DNA of 64,000 nt from Candidatus Hodarchaeota archaeon (lineage in GTDB: Archaea; Asgardarchaeota; Heimdallarchaeia; Hodarchaeales; Hodarchaeaceae). The notes beneath the pieces were generated by a model. It was not told where the DNA came from. It saw only the letters and a list, made by a program, of their open reading frames with translations, and made no database searches. The translations under genes and the position numbers were made by a program. Positions 55,144 to 64,000 of the stretch are shown in pieces. Location: the NCBI GenBank assembly GCA_016839815.1, contig JAEOTM010000133.1, positions 1 to 64,000 on the forward strand. The letters run 5' to 3'. Within the stretch, counting starts at the first letter, position 1. Every line of letters starts with the position of its first letter.

Positions 55144-57060
55144 CTAATTTAGGACTTTTTTTACAGTTTGAGGTTTTACACTTTTTTGAGATTCTAAAAG
55201 TTTGTATTGAGCAGCTAAAACGGTCATCTCATCTCCAAGTATAGTAAGCTCTTGAGCAGAGGATGTTAGCTGATTCATAGCTGCCGTTTGTTCTTCGGTG
55301 GCCGCAGCGACTTGTTCACTTGAAGCACTGAACTCTTCGGATTGTGCAGCAAAACTTTGTAAAGTTTCCTGAAGATTAACAACACTAGAACCAATATTAT
55401 TGACAATATCGTTAGTAACTTTACTTATATCAGCGGAATTTGTTTTAGTTTCTTCTGCCAATCGTCTTACATTATCTGCAACTACTGCAAATCCTCTACC
55501 ATATTCACCAGCTCTAGCTGCCTCAATGGCTGCATTTAGCGCAAGGATATTTGTTTGGCTTGCAATGTCTTCGATTACTTGTAAAGTTCCTTCAATATCT
55601 TTTAAGGACTGATCGACAACATCTGACATCTTTTTAACTTCATCTATGGCCTTAACTGATAAATCGGATTGGGTTGACGCCCCACGACTAATTTGTTGGA
55701 TTGTTGCTGCAATTTCTTCAGATAATGCATTTACTTCTTCAGAAGTCGAGGCTAATTCCTGGGCTGATGAGGCTAATTGGACTGCGGAATCCTGAGAACT
55801 TGAAATAAAATTCTTTAGATTGCTGATCATTGTAAGGAATGTGCGTCCAAGTGTACCAACCTCATCCACTCGATCTGTATCTAATTTTGAGACATCAGCT
55901 GTCAAATCGCCAGCTGAGACTTCTTCACTGAGCGCTGACATATTTGTTAGAGGCTTGGAAAAGCTAGTGGAGAAGTAAAATGCAATTATACCACAGACTA
56001 CTGCACTTACCATTGCTAAAACAACAGTATTAAACATATTGTTGAATACAAGGGCCTGCACTGATGAGACATTTTCAATAACCACAAGAACATACTCCCA
56101 ATCATCAGAACTTTCAAAACTTGCCAAATAAACTACTGATTCAATTTTAACTTTTTGATGACCATGATGAGTATCTTCAGTAACAATAGCATCTCGCATA
56201 TTTCTATTAGCTGAACTTGTGTTTTTTAGTAATGTAGATATATCGGTTCCAATATATGAAACATCAGAATGAGTGAATATCATCCCACTCCTTAATACTG
56301 TGAAGGCACTGGCTGAGGCTCCTTCCTCTGGATCAAAATTATCTTCTAAAAGTTGTGAAACAGCTCCAACGTCGTATCCTGCTTTTATCATTCCGATGAA
56401 TGTACCATTTGCTGATTCAACTTCAACTACAATGTCCATAAGAAATTGCCCTGTACTATCGTCATAACCGAATTCATGGAACACACCATTTGAGGATTGC
56501 CTGCAGGCAGTCCACCATCCTTCATCTACTTGTAGAAAATCACCTGGAACAGATTCAGTGGAAGCGTAAACATAACCTCTTTGATCTGTAACAAAAATTT
56601 CTGCATAATTATATTCTAGTGCAAAGTTGTTCAAATATTCCGAATAGAAGGGATCAATATCATTAGTGGGATCCCAAGCTACTGAAGTTTTATTTCCCTT
56701 TTTATTGAGATCATTATCCCAATTTGCTCCTTCGTAACTATCCCATAACAGCATTTCATTTGAGGAAGTCGCATTTAATGCCGTAATAACGGTTGCAGGA
56801 TTTTCTCCTAAGTTCTCTACATTTAAGCTCTGAGAAGAAAGTAAATTTTCTACAGTCGAGGTACTCTGGAACGCTAAAGTCGCCAAATTATCGTATTTGG
56901 TATTATATAAGTTAGTTTCCACATTATTGATGTTAAAAAAGCTTATTCCTAATATTGGCACCAAAGCAATAATCAATGTAAAAAACATGATTTTATAGGA
57001 AATTTTTTTACCAATTAATGGAAATTCTTTTGGAAAACTAAAAGCCATATGTCTTTTCAC
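55144..57060 (-). CDS. Methyl-accepting chemotaxis protein with dCache sensor
   Basis: Transmembrane chemoreceptor of 638 residues. An N-terminal helix ([19 protein letters not shown], about 25-44), an outer dCache-type sensor (about 60-320, with [19 protein letters not shown] and [10 protein letters not shown]), a second helix ([20 protein letters not shown]), a HAMP region (about 355-410) and a signalling hairpin (about 430-620) with the tip [41 protein letters not shown] in outline. Methylation is suggested by CheR in the same island. It has no C-terminal CheR-tethering pentapeptide. dCache sensors bind amino acids or organic acids, fitting a peptide-using cell. Confidence 0.94.
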   Translation of the reverse strand: MKRHMAFSFPKEFPLIGKKISYKIMFFTLIIALVPILGISFFNINNVETNLYNTKYDNLATLAFQSTSTVENLLSSQSLNVENLGENPATVITALNATSSNEMLLWDSYEGANWDNDLNKKGNKTSVAWDPTNDIDPFYSEYLNNFALEYNYAEIFVTDQRGYVYASTESVPGDFLQVDEGWWTACRQSSNGVFHEFGYDDSTGQFLMDIVVEVESANGTFIGMIKAGYDVGAVSQLLEDNFDPEEGASASAFTVLRSGMIFTHSDVSYIGTDISTLLKNTSSANRNMRDAIVTEDTHHGHQKVKIESVVYLASFESSDDWEYVLVVIENVSSVQALVFNNMFNTVVLAMVSAVVCGIIAFYFSTSFSKPLTNMSALSEEVSAGDLTADVSKLDTDRVDEVGTLGRTFLTMISNLKNFISSSQDSAVQLASSAQELASTSEEVNALSEEIAATIQQISRGASTQSDLSVKAIDEVKKMSDVVDQSLKDIEGTLQVIEDIASQTNILALNAAIEAARAGEYGRGFAVVADNVRRLAEETKTNSADISKVTNDIVNNIGSSVVNLQETLQSFAAQSEEFSASSEQVAAATEEQTAAMNQLTSSAQELTILGDEMTVLAAQYKLLESQKSVKPQTVKKVLN

Positions 57061-57364
57061 CTAATTAATTTCTTCACCTTTATTTTTAATTCTAATAATA
57101 CTGAGTAAGATTTTTCCAATTATCTAATCCCTTTACTATATTATATTCATAGGGAAAAAAACCATGAAACATAGGAAAACTGTGCAATTTCTTTGGGAGT
57201 TTCTCGTTTTATCTAAAAAATACTCTCTCCTAATACTTGTACAATCCTACTTTAAGTAAAGAAATTTGTGGGGGGTAGTTACGATAAAGGTTCACGTTTT
57301 TTTATGGTTTTCTCAAGAATAAGACTAGGAGTAGTAATTTTATATGAGGAGAGGGATAAAATAG
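57061..57364 (-). promoter_or_regulatory. Promoter region of the dCache chemoreceptor
   Basis: On the minus strand, two pyrimidine elements (GTTTTCCTATG at about 57170-57180 and TTTTTTCCCTATG at 57149-57160) lie just upstream of the TATA-like GAATATAATATAGT (57135-57148). The ATG is 75-90 bases further down, with AGGTG before it. The rest of the 304 bases is AT-rich intergenic sequence with no gene seen. Confidence 0.55.
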
Positions 57365-58525
57365 TTAGGTGAGTTGGAATTTCCGAACTTGAGTTGAGAG
57401 CTTTGTACTCATTTCAGCCAAATCTTGTGCAGCTTGAGTCATTTGATGCATTGAGGCTGATTGTTCTTCGGTGGCTGCAGCTACCTGTTCACTCGAAGCA
57501 CTAAACTCTTCTGATTGGGCAGCAAATCCTTGTAATGTCTCTTGAAGAGCTGATACACTTCCACCAATATTATTCACTATTTCTTCTGTTAAATTCTTAA
57601 TGTCGGCTGCATTTTCTTTGGTTTCTTCGGCGAGACGTCGAACATTGTCAGCTACCACAGCAAAACCCCTCCCAAATTCTCCAGCCCTTGCAGCTTCAAT
57701 TGCAGCATTTAGCGCTAAGATATTTGTTTGACTGGCTATATCTTCTATTACTTGCATTGAAGTTTCGATATTTTCCAGTGTTCGATCGACAGCACTAGAC
57801 ATTTCCTTTACATCTCCAATACCTTGAATAGCGAAATTGGATTGATTTGATGCACTTCGACTGATTTGTTGGATTGTCGCAGTTATTTCCTCTGAAAGCG
57901 CATTCACTTCCTCTGCTGTTGAAGCCAATTCCTCGGAAGAGGTAAATAAATTATCTGAAGCTTTCTGAGATTCCAGTATTATTTGAGCTATGTTTCCTGC
58001 CATATTATTTAGAGAATCCTCAACATACCCAAACTCTGTTCCGAACTTCACCAATCCTTCCTCCTTAATATTTAGGTGTCCCAATGAGATTTGATCTAAC
58101 TGAGCTTGTAGAGAGGATAATGGAGTTTGTACAGTTTTAATGGTATAAATGACTAAAAATACACAGAAAGTACCAATAAAACCATAGATAATAAGCGTTG
58201 TTGAAAGTGTTTCCCCCATCATCCTAGTCAGCGATGAAGACAATCCAATGATTGTTGAACATAATGAAAAGCACAAAGAGATTCGAAAATAGATACTTTG
58301 CTTAAAAATGATCCTTAGTCCTATAGAAAAAGCGATCCCAATCCCAATATTCATGATTAAACTCGCTTCTACAGGTGTTGTCGATCCCATCATTTCTGAT
58401 GGGAGGAATTGAGTGACAATAAAAGTAGTAGATCCTATAACAAAGGATATTAAACTAAATAGACCAATCGCTTTTATATAATTTGGATCATTTAGGAAAT
58501 TCTGTTTTATTTTGTAAGCACACAT
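57365..58525 (-). CDS. Chemoreceptor with four-helix membrane module and no outer sensor
   Basis: 386 residues. The first 130 contain four transmembrane helices with very short loops, so there is no extracellular sensor. A HAMP-like linker (about 131-185) leads to the full signalling hairpin (about 190-375) with the same tip as the other receptor ([19 protein letters not shown]). It may sense membrane state, redox or energy level, as other integral-membrane receptors do. It starts at ATG 58525, preceded by AGGAAG, and follows the PAS-DUF835 regulator in the same direction by about 165 bases. Confidence 0.92.
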   Translation of the reverse strand: MCAYKIKQNFLNDPNYIKAIGLFSLISFVIGSTTFIVTQFLPSEMMGSTTPVEASLIMNIGIGIAFSIGLRIIFKQSIYFRISLCFSLCSTIIGLSSSLTRMMGETLSTTLIIYGFIGTFCVFLVIYTIKTVQTPLSSLQAQLDQISLGHLNIKEEGLVKFGTEFGYVEDSLNNMAGNIAQIILESQKASDNLFTSSEELASTAEEVNALSEEITATIQQISRSASNQSNFAIQGIGDVKEMSSAVDRTLENIETSMQVIEDIASQTNILALNAAIEAARAGEFGRGFAVVADNVRRLAEETKENAADIKNLTEEIVNNIGGSVSALQETLQGFAAQSEEFSASSEQVAAATEEQSASMHQMTQAAQDLAEMSTKLSTQVRKFQLT

Positions 58526-58584
58526 ATGTCTTCCTCATAATATGATAATGGATTTTTTAATCACTTTCTGAGAATAATATTCAA

Positions 58585-58625
58585 TATTTATATATAAACA
58601 ATAGGAAAACATAAGGGAAAATTGT
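58585..58625 (-). promoter_or_regulatory. Promoter of the four-helix chemoreceptor with paired TTTTCC elements
   Basis: On the minus strand, ATTTTCCCTTATGTTTTCCT (about 58603-58622), flanked by CAAT and ATTG ends, directly precedes the TATA-like TTATATATAAATA (58585-58597), about 60-70 bases before the ATG. Confidence 0.6.
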
Positions 58626-58689
58626 GAAAACTGAGTTTTAAAGAAGGAGTCGAAGAAATTAGTCAGGTCAATACGTGAAAAATTTGTAT

Positions 58690-61302
58690 TCATTGATCAG
58701 ACATATGCGAAAATGAATTTAAACCTCTGAGTGTTAGCTCTAATACTTTGGTCCTTCCTTTTTGATTTTCTCTCAGATATCCGATTGAGGTTAGATGTTT
58801 AATACGTTTTCTTACGGTGGGTCTACTAACTCCCAATTCATTAGCGACTTGTGTATAACTTGGTTGAATCCCATTATTATTGCTAGCATAAATGAATCTC
58901 AATATTTCTAAGAGGTGCAAGGGAATTTCTGCTAGAACTCTTGTTTCTACCTCATTGGTCTCTTTTTCCAGTAATTTTATCTGTTCATCCGAAATTGTTT
59001 GACTATCGATTGATAGAATAATTACCAGATTCAAGAATATGGCTGTTTCCCTTAATTTGTAGATGAGCAAGAGAGTCTCTTTGAATCCATGTTTCGAGAT
59101 TAAATAATCTAATCTCTCAATCAGAATTACAGTTTTCGGTGGTAAACCTTCAATAGTGTGCTCTATTTTTTCGAATAGGGATGAAAATTTACTTTCTAAT
59201 ACTATTTCTGCAAGCCATAAATGCTTGAACTCTACATCTAATCTTTCCATACATTCGATTTCTGGAGTTCTTGACAAAATTGTACCTGAGTATCCAATCC
59301 GAATCATGTCACAGAATACTTCTCTCGAAAGGATCGGATCAACCTCTTTCACAAGATATAGTTGCTGATCTTCGATATTGAATTTAAGTAATTCCTGTCT
59401 CATTTTAGTTTCTATTTCTTTCTGTTTTGTTACATTTCGCCAAATACTCCCAATCATGAATCCAGACTGAGTTTTAATCGGAAATACATTTATTTGTACG
59501 TAATTATGTCCTCCATCTCGTTTCGTGATCTCTGTCTCAATTGGTCTTGAAAGCCATTCAGCTTTCCCTGTGTCAAGTACTCTAGTGAGTCTCTCAATAA
59601 TCAGGTTTGTAGATTCCGATTGAAGAACGTGAGTTGGCATTAAGGGTTTGTATATTTCCCAAAAAGGTTTACCAATGGCTATCTCCTTACTAATTCCTGT
59701 TAATTTCTCTATACCCCGATTCCATTGTACAACTTGTCCTTCTTCAGAAATAAGAATAATTCCATCACGAGAATTATCAATTAGATTTCTAATTTTAGTT
59801 TCACTTTCTCTTATGTTTTCTTCGATTTCTTTTAAGTATGTGATATCAACAAGAGAAGCATAAACCTTGGAAAGTGATTTCTCAAATCCAGGGACCACTG
59901 AAACTTTAATAATTACGTTTATCTTTTTTCCGTTAACGGAATAAATAATCCCCTCCCTTTCAAGGTTCATTTTGCCATTATATAGAGCGAGAAAATCATT
60001 CCTAAAATGTCTTAGTTGGTCCCCAAGAACAATGCTTGATTCTCCATATAAGTCTTCTATACTATCTGCTTCAAATAACTCTAGCGTAGATGAATTCGCT
60101 TTTACCGTTTTTGATAATTTTGCAATTGTATATGGATTTCTCTCTAGATATTCTTCCAAATCAACAATACCATTTTCTTTTAATTGATCCAAGAATTCCT
60201 TAGCCTTAGAGAAATCCAATTCGCGAATTGATACAGGAGAATCTTCAAATAATTGTCTGAAACTAATTTCACTTTCCCTAAGTGCGATTTCAGATTCCTT
60301 AAGAGCAGAAATATCAGTTACTGTTATAAAAACCTTAGAAAGACAGTCTTCAAATCCTGGAACAACAGCTGCTCTAATAAGTACATGAACACATTCACCT
60401 TTAAAGGTGTAAGCAGTTGTTTCTGTTTCAAATTGTGTTTCATTCTTAATGAGAGAAAAAATTAGGTCTGTAAAAGCAAATCGCTGTTCTTCACGAAGAT
60501 TCTTAAAGTTAGATCTTTGAAACTCTTCAATACTATTGGCGCTATAAAAGTTCAATGCAGCCTTATTTATACTATTAAATTTTGCATGATTGAGAATAGA
60601 ATTTAATTTCTCAGGCTCTCTTTTAAAATATTCATGAAAATTTTTAACCCCCGCTTTGCTTAGCTTGTCAAACCTCCTTTTTATTTCGGAGAAATCAACT
60701 TCCAATAAACTAATGGGTGAATCTTCGAATAGCCGCCGAAATTTCGCTTCACTCGTAATTAAACTATCTTCGATATTCTTTCGATCTGTTATATCGGTTA
60801 ATATACCATAACAATACTTGGTTCCGTCCTCCTCATAAGTAGTTAAACCTCGATCATGAAGCCAAATCCAAGAATTATCTTTTCTTTGAATTCGATATAC
60901 AACATCAAATATTTTATCGTCTGAAAATAGCTCTTTAAATGCCTTTTTCACATTATTTAGATCATCTTTATGAATCCTACCAAACCAGAGGTTTTGTTCA
61001 GCTTCATAAATTTCTTGGGGGGAGTATCCATACACTTTTTCAATATTAGGACTAATATATGTTGTCAATCCATCTTCATTCGTAATCCAACTCACAGCTG
61101 GAATATTCTCCACTATAGATTTGTATATTTCATCGCTTTTCAGTATCTTCTTTGATTTGAATTCTTCTCGGTCGATGAGATCTTCCATTACGTTCCTAGA
61201 GCTTAATTTGTCCTTTTTTTGTTCAGAGAGAGCTGTATGAATTATTTTCTTAACATCTTCAGATATATCTACTCTACTGAGAAGAGATTCAAGCTTTTTC
61301 AT
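58690..61302 (-). CDS. PAS-DUF835-winged-helix regulator (sister of the gene at 52115)
   Basis: 870 residues. A short helical start is followed by four PAS units: the first is typical PAS_3 (DGLTTYISPNIEKVYGYSP), the second and third are an unusual type beginning FEDSPIS/V and with a Val-Pro-Gly-Phe-Glu turn (VVPGFEDCLSKV and VVPGFEKSLSKV), and the fourth is plain. DUF835 (about 640-790, with VILIERLDYLISK) and a C-terminal winged helix (VANELGVSRPTVRKRIKHLT) end it. It shares the DUF835-wHTH part with the gene at 52115 along its full length, so both come from one duplication with different PAS parts. It probably regulates local promoters. Confidence 0.88.
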   Translation of the reverse strand: MKKLESLLSRVDISEDVKKIIHTALSEQKKDKLSSRNVMEDLIDREEFKSKKILKSDEIYKSIVENIPAVSWITNEDGLTTYISPNIEKVYGYSPQEIYEAEQNLWFGRIHKDDLNNVKKAFKELFSDDKIFDVVYRIQRKDNSWIWLHDRGLTTYEEDGTKYCYGILTDITDRKNIEDSLITSEAKFRRLFEDSPISLLEVDFSEIKRRFDKLSKAGVKNFHEYFKREPEKLNSILNHAKFNSINKAALNFYSANSIEEFQRSNFKNLREEQRFAFTDLIFSLIKNETQFETETTAYTFKGECVHVLIRAAVVPGFEDCLSKVFITVTDISALKESEIALRESEISFRQLFEDSPVSIRELDFSKAKEFLDQLKENGIVDLEEYLERNPYTIAKLSKTVKANSSTLELFEADSIEDLYGESSIVLGDQLRHFRNDFLALYNGKMNLEREGIIYSVNGKKINVIIKVSVVPGFEKSLSKVYASLVDITYLKEIEENIRESETKIRNLIDNSRDGIILISEEGQVVQWNRGIEKLTGISKEIAIGKPFWEIYKPLMPTHVLQSESTNLIIERLTRVLDTGKAEWLSRPIETEITKRDGGHNYVQINVFPIKTQSGFMIGSIWRNVTKQKEIETKMRQELLKFNIEDQQLYLVKEVDPILSREVFCDMIRIGYSGTILSRTPEIECMERLDVEFKHLWLAEIVLESKFSSLFEKIEHTIEGLPPKTVILIERLDYLISKHGFKETLLLIYKLRETAIFLNLVIILSIDSQTISDEQIKLLEKETNEVETRVLAEIPLHLLEILRFIYASNNNGIQPSYTQVANELGVSRPTVRKRIKHLTSIGYLRENQKGRTKVLELTLRGLNSFSHMSDQ

Positions 61303-61425
61303 AGGGTATTCTAGTTACACATTTCTCAATAATAAAGCATTACAAATAAATTAGAAAGTATTTCAATTTCCCCCTCAAAAATGCTTGTAGAAATAATACT
61401 TTGACTGTTAAATTAAGGTTATAAC

Positions 61426-61995
61426 TTAATAAGCTTTTAACTTATTATTTTCAATTTTAAAAGAGTTTAAATCAATTAATTTCGTTTCTTTTTCCAATAG
61501 ACGTAGATTACGTGAATCTACTCCGTGAATTTTAAAGGAAATAATTACGATTAATGATTTTAAAATCACTAATTCTTTTAATTTATATATAAAGTGTAAA
61601 ATCTGTTTAAAACAAGTATGAGAAGTTAAATCATCCAATTCTTTTATAAATAGGATCTCCTTCCCTGTAGTTTTACTCACTGTATTTTTAATGGAATCAA
61701 ACAAAAATTCAGAGAGAGAACTTTCCATCACTTGTTCCATGTATTTTAAGGAAGTATGAATAGGTAAACCATCCTTTAAATCCTTTTCTGGACTTTTGGA
61801 TATGAGAATGACTTTATAACCTGCAGAAGATACGAAATTCAAATTTTCTTGAGAAAATAATGAAAAACCCTTCGTTAAGAGGTATATGCTTCCGGGTTGG
61901 AGTTCTAAACCTACTGGTAAATTCTCTAAAGTTTCATTTGGAATATTAGAATGATCTAATTTGTCTATTATTACGAGATAATAAGTATTGTTCAT
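61426..61995 (-). CDS. Stand-alone DUF835 protein
   Basis: 189 residues. The family part runs GSIYLLTKGFSLFSQEN through ILFIKELDDLTSHTCFKQILHFIYKLKEL to LRLLEKETKLIDL, the same C-terminal landmarks as in the two large regulators (LLEKET). It stops where the winged helix would begin in those, so it has the sensor-like or interaction domain alone. No membrane segment and no P-loop. It lies between a PAS-DUF835 regulator and the longin-like gene in a minus-strand run. It may pair with the DUF835 part of the regulators. Confidence 0.8.
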   Translation of the reverse strand: MNNTYYLVIIDKLDHSNIPNETLENLPVGLELQPGSIYLLTKGFSLFSQENLNFVSSAGYKVILISKSPEKDLKDGLPIHTSLKYMEQVMESSLSEFLFDSIKNTVSKTTGKEILFIKELDDLTSHTCFKQILHFIYKLKELVILKSLIVIISFKIHGVDSRNLRLLEKETKLIDLNSFKIENNKLKAY

Positions 61996-62066
61996 TTCAT
62001 CACGATTTGTTCTTTTTCTTTGAGTTTAGAGTCACCCTGAGTGTTGAACTCTATATTATCTCTAAC

Positions 62067-62097
62067 TTTTTATTAAAATAAAGATAAGGAAAATTTC
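62067..62097 (-). promoter_or_regulatory. Promoter of the stand-alone DUF835 gene with TTTTCCTTATC element
   Basis: On the minus strand, GAAATTTTCCTTATC (62083-62097) directly precedes the TATA-like TATTTTAATAAAAA (62067-62080), about 70-85 bases before ATG 61995. The element matches those of the neighbouring sensor promoters. Confidence 0.55.
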
Positions 62098-62145
62098 ATG
62101 TAAAAATAAAATAAAAATTATTATTGTTCTAGCAAGAAAGGATAA

Positions 62146-63204
62146 TTATTCTGCGTGTACTAGATATGTCAATAGATACTCGACGAACGGACTACTTCTT
62201 TCTATAGTTTCAATATCATCTTGGATAATATACGAAATTGGCTTTTTATGGTTCAATCTTCCCCTAGGAGATCGAGGAATCCTATTGACAACAGCTATTA
62301 TCTTAGTATCCCCATTTATCTTGAGATTATGCAACTTTCGTATTTCTTTAGAAGTTAGGTTTGTGTGAATCACCAAAATATCATATGTTGTTGTTTCATT
62401 ATATTGTTCGATCAAATTAGTTAGTACTTGGAAATTATTACAGTAAAATGGATGTATATCATTACTTTGAAGTATTATGCTTAGCTTTTCAAACAAGATT
62501 TCGTTATTGCTGAAAATTAAGAGTTTCTTATCTTCTTGTTTTAAGATATTAGCTTTTAAATCTCTTATCAATCGATAAAGCACATCTTGGAGTTTTGCCT
62601 CTAATATATCATCCTGAATTACCGTAGAAATGACATCTTTTAAGCTAGCTATTTTTTTTATCGAATCTTTTAATGAGTCAAAGCCTAAATCGGAAAATAG
62701 TTGAATACCCCTCCAATATATGAATTCTATAGGAATATTTCCTACAATCGCTTCCATAAATAAATTCTGGAACTGTTCTCTTTTAATATCTTCTAAGAGT
62801 TCTTGATCGGTCAAGAAACTCTTTATTTCACTTGTAAATGTATCTGTTTCTAGACTCCAATCAAAAAGGAGATTTTCCATTGTGCTAAGGTATTTTTCAA
62901 CAAATTTTGTGCCTATGAATTGTAGCATAATTTTTACTGAGAAGGGTTGAACTTTTTCTGTACTCCCTGACACGATTGCTGCGACAATTATCTCCCCGAT
63001 CGATTCAAAATATAATTCATCCTCTCCCAATTTTAAATATTCGACTGACTTATGGTCAGTAGTAAGGGATTCAGCAAAATTTGCAAGTCCTGATACAAGC
63101 CCTGAAAACAATTGGTCTTCGATCTGATAATCTGAAAATTCAGCCTCAAAATGATAGTGACATAAGCCGATTTTTGAAATAATCCATAGATTTTTGATTA
63201 TCAT
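62146..63204 (-). CDS. Longin/roadblock-like domain protein with degenerate receiver
   Basis: 352 residues. The first 140 have the look of the profilin-like folds frequent in Asgard archaea: IKNLWIISKIGLCHYHF, DQLFSGLVSGLANFAESL, ESIGEIIVAAIV and MLQFIGTKFVEKY in order. A helical middle follows. The last 120 resemble a response-regulator receiver (KKLLIFSNNEILFEKLSIILQ, YDILVIHTNL, DTKIIAVVN), but the acidic pair and the phospho-accepting Asp are absent (Asn-Asn and His at those positions). It may therefore signal without phosphorylation. It is 33 bases after CheR. Fold calls are by eye only. Confidence 0.7.
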   Translation of the reverse strand: MIIKNLWIISKIGLCHYHFEAEFSDYQIEDQLFSGLVSGLANFAESLTTDHKSVEYLKLGEDELYFESIGEIIVAAIVSGSTEKVQPFSVKIMLQFIGTKFVEKYLSTMENLLFDWSLETDTFTSEIKSFLTDQELLEDIKREQFQNLFMEAIVGNIPIEFIYWRGIQLFSDLGFDSLKDSIKKIASLKDVISTVIQDDILEAKLQDVLYRLIRDLKANILKQEDKKLLIFSNNEILFEKLSIILQSNDIHPFYCNNFQVLTNLIEQYNETTTYDILVIHTNLTSKEIRKLHNLKINGDTKIIAVVNRIPRSPRGRLNHKKPISYIIQDDIETIERSSPFVEYLLTYLVHAE

Positions 63205-63237
63205 TTTTGACTTCCTTCATTACAATGAGGCAAATAC

Positions 63238-64000
63238 TTAGTTTTTTCGTCTATAAATTCGATTTTTCGTATCAATTATCTCAAATTTATCTTTAATAAA
63301 CTGTGGGAGAACTTCACATCTACCTAATACTAAATAACCACGAGATTTAAGAGAGGAATAGAATTGCTCAAAAAAAACTTTACTCTGCGATCTTGAGAAG
63401 TAGATCAACACGTTCCGACACATAATTAGGTCAAAATCCTTACCTGGGGGTGTAGTTCTAAGATCATGCTGTTGAAAACTTACCAAATTCCTAATTTGTC
63501 TAGAAAGTTGAAACTGTTCTGAATCTAGAGGTGTGAAGTATTTAAGTCGTCTAGGATGATCTGTTTCCTCTAATGATTGTTTTGCATAAATTCCCTTTCT
63601 TGCTTGTTCTAACAGCGCCTGGTTAATATCAGTAGCTAGGAGATATATTTTATTAGGAGGATATTTCTCTTGCAAATCTTTTAAGATCATGGCCAAGCTA
63701 TAGGGTTCAGGACCTATTGCACATCCAGCACTCCAAATTCTAATATTTTTAGAGGTATCCTTCATAATAGTAGGAAAAATTTTCTTTTCTAATGCTATAA
63801 ATAATTCCTTATCTCGAAAAAAACGAGTTACATTGATAGAAAAAGTCTCCATAAGAAGATTGAATTCTCTAGGGTTCCTTTTCAATACATTATGATATTC
63901 TCTATATGTTTCTGTTTCGATTCTTTTCATCCGTGCATGCAAACGTCGAAGAAAATGATTAATTTTGTAAGCTTGATAATTTATACCCCTATTCAAGAGG
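63238..64000 (-). CDS. cheR: CheR chemotaxis methyltransferase (N-terminus cut by window edge)
   Basis: Methylates glutamates of chemoreceptors using S-adenosylmethionine. The helical N-terminal domain (FLRRLHARMKRIETETYREYHNVL) and NVTRFFRD are present. The SAM site is SAGCAIGPEPYSLAMIL (Glu-Glu of the family replaced by Pro-Glu), and ATDINQALLEQARKGIY and CRNVLIYFSRSQ follow. The frame is open to the right edge, so a few residues at the N-terminus lie outside; a TTG at 63996 is unlikely to be the start. It is upstream of the longin-like gene, 33 bases apart, and links the local receptors to adaptation. No CheB is seen in the window. Confidence 0.93.
   Translation of the reverse strand, partial: LLNRGINYQAYKINHFLRRLHARMKRIETETYREYHNVLKRNPREFNLLMETFSINVTRFFRDKELFIALEKKIFPTIMKDTSKNIRIWSAGCAIGPEPYSLAMILKDLQEKYPPNKIYLLATDINQALLEQARKGIYAKQSLEETDHPRRLKYFTPLDSEQFQLSRQIRNLVSFQQHDLRTTPPGKDFDLIMCRNVLIYFSRSQSKVFFEQFYSSLKSRGYLVLGRCEVLPQFIKDKFEIIDTKNRIYRRKN

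Noticed and set aside
1-64000. Search for CRISPR arrays, tRNA, rRNA, insertion sequences and phage genes
   Set aside because: No regular repeat-spacer pattern, cloverleaf, ribosomal sequence, transposase or integrase was seen by reading; a dedicated scan (tRNAscan-SE, CRISPR finder) would be decisive for small RNA genes.

Overview
The window reads as archaeal chromosomal DNA. It is AT-rich, many genes have TATA-like boxes and purine-rich ribosome sites, and the content includes a tungsten-type aldehyde:ferredoxin oxidoreductase, PAS/DUF835 sensors, a MEDS-domain kinase, surface proteins with PGF-type C-terminal anchors and a longin-like protein. My best guess is an Asgard archaeon of the Heimdallarchaeia group, but that is inference and no marker gene in the window proves it. 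I saw no rRNA, tRNA, CRISPR array, transposase or phage gene.

Bases 1-12,000 hold an edge-truncated aconitase and an orphan citrate lyase alpha subunit, a large secreted anchored protein, a CPBP-like membrane protein that lacks its catalytic histidines, a DEAD-box helicase, an SDR oxidoreductase, a small membrane-protein frame broken by two in-frame stops, and an acetyltransferase. Bases 12,300-18,510 are a complete peptide/opine-type ABC importer (binding protein, two permeases, two ATPases); the second ATPase carries an unusual membrane-spanning insertion.

Bases 18,516-29,066 are metabolic: acyl-CoA ligase, acyl-CoA dehydrogenase fused to an SCP2 domain, aldehyde dehydrogenase, two HAD hydrolases, an HD hydrolase, an NADP-type isocitrate dehydrogenase homologue, a DUF899 thioredoxin-like protein, a membrane histidine kinase and a MoaD/ThiS protein. 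Bases 29,186-41,250 hold a von Willebrand A surface protein, a MinD-like protein with a ruined P-loop, an amidohydrolase, the tungsten aldehyde oxidoreductase (which would use the pterin cofactor that MoaD helps to make), an M42 peptidase, a cupin, a luciferase-like oxidoreductase and a DUF362 ferredoxin-type protein. Bases 41,302-46,598 hold a membrane winged-helix regulator, two tandem paralogous acidic surface proteins and a LeuCD-type hydro-lyase pair.

Bases 46,636-64,000 are a dense sensory island: CheR (cut by the right edge), a longin-like protein with a degenerate receiver, a standalone DUF835 protein, two PAS-DUF835-winged-helix regulators, two chemoreceptors and the remains of a third, a MEDS-6xPAS histidine kinase, and a smaller paralogous kinase with Arg in place of the phospho-accepting His. 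No CheA, CheW, CheY or archaellum gene is present. Six promoters in this island carry the same TTTTCC-TTAT type element directly upstream of the TATA box. That suggests one regulon, perhaps controlled by the PAS-DUF835-winged-helix proteins themselves. This island is the best candidate for an undescribed system in the window.
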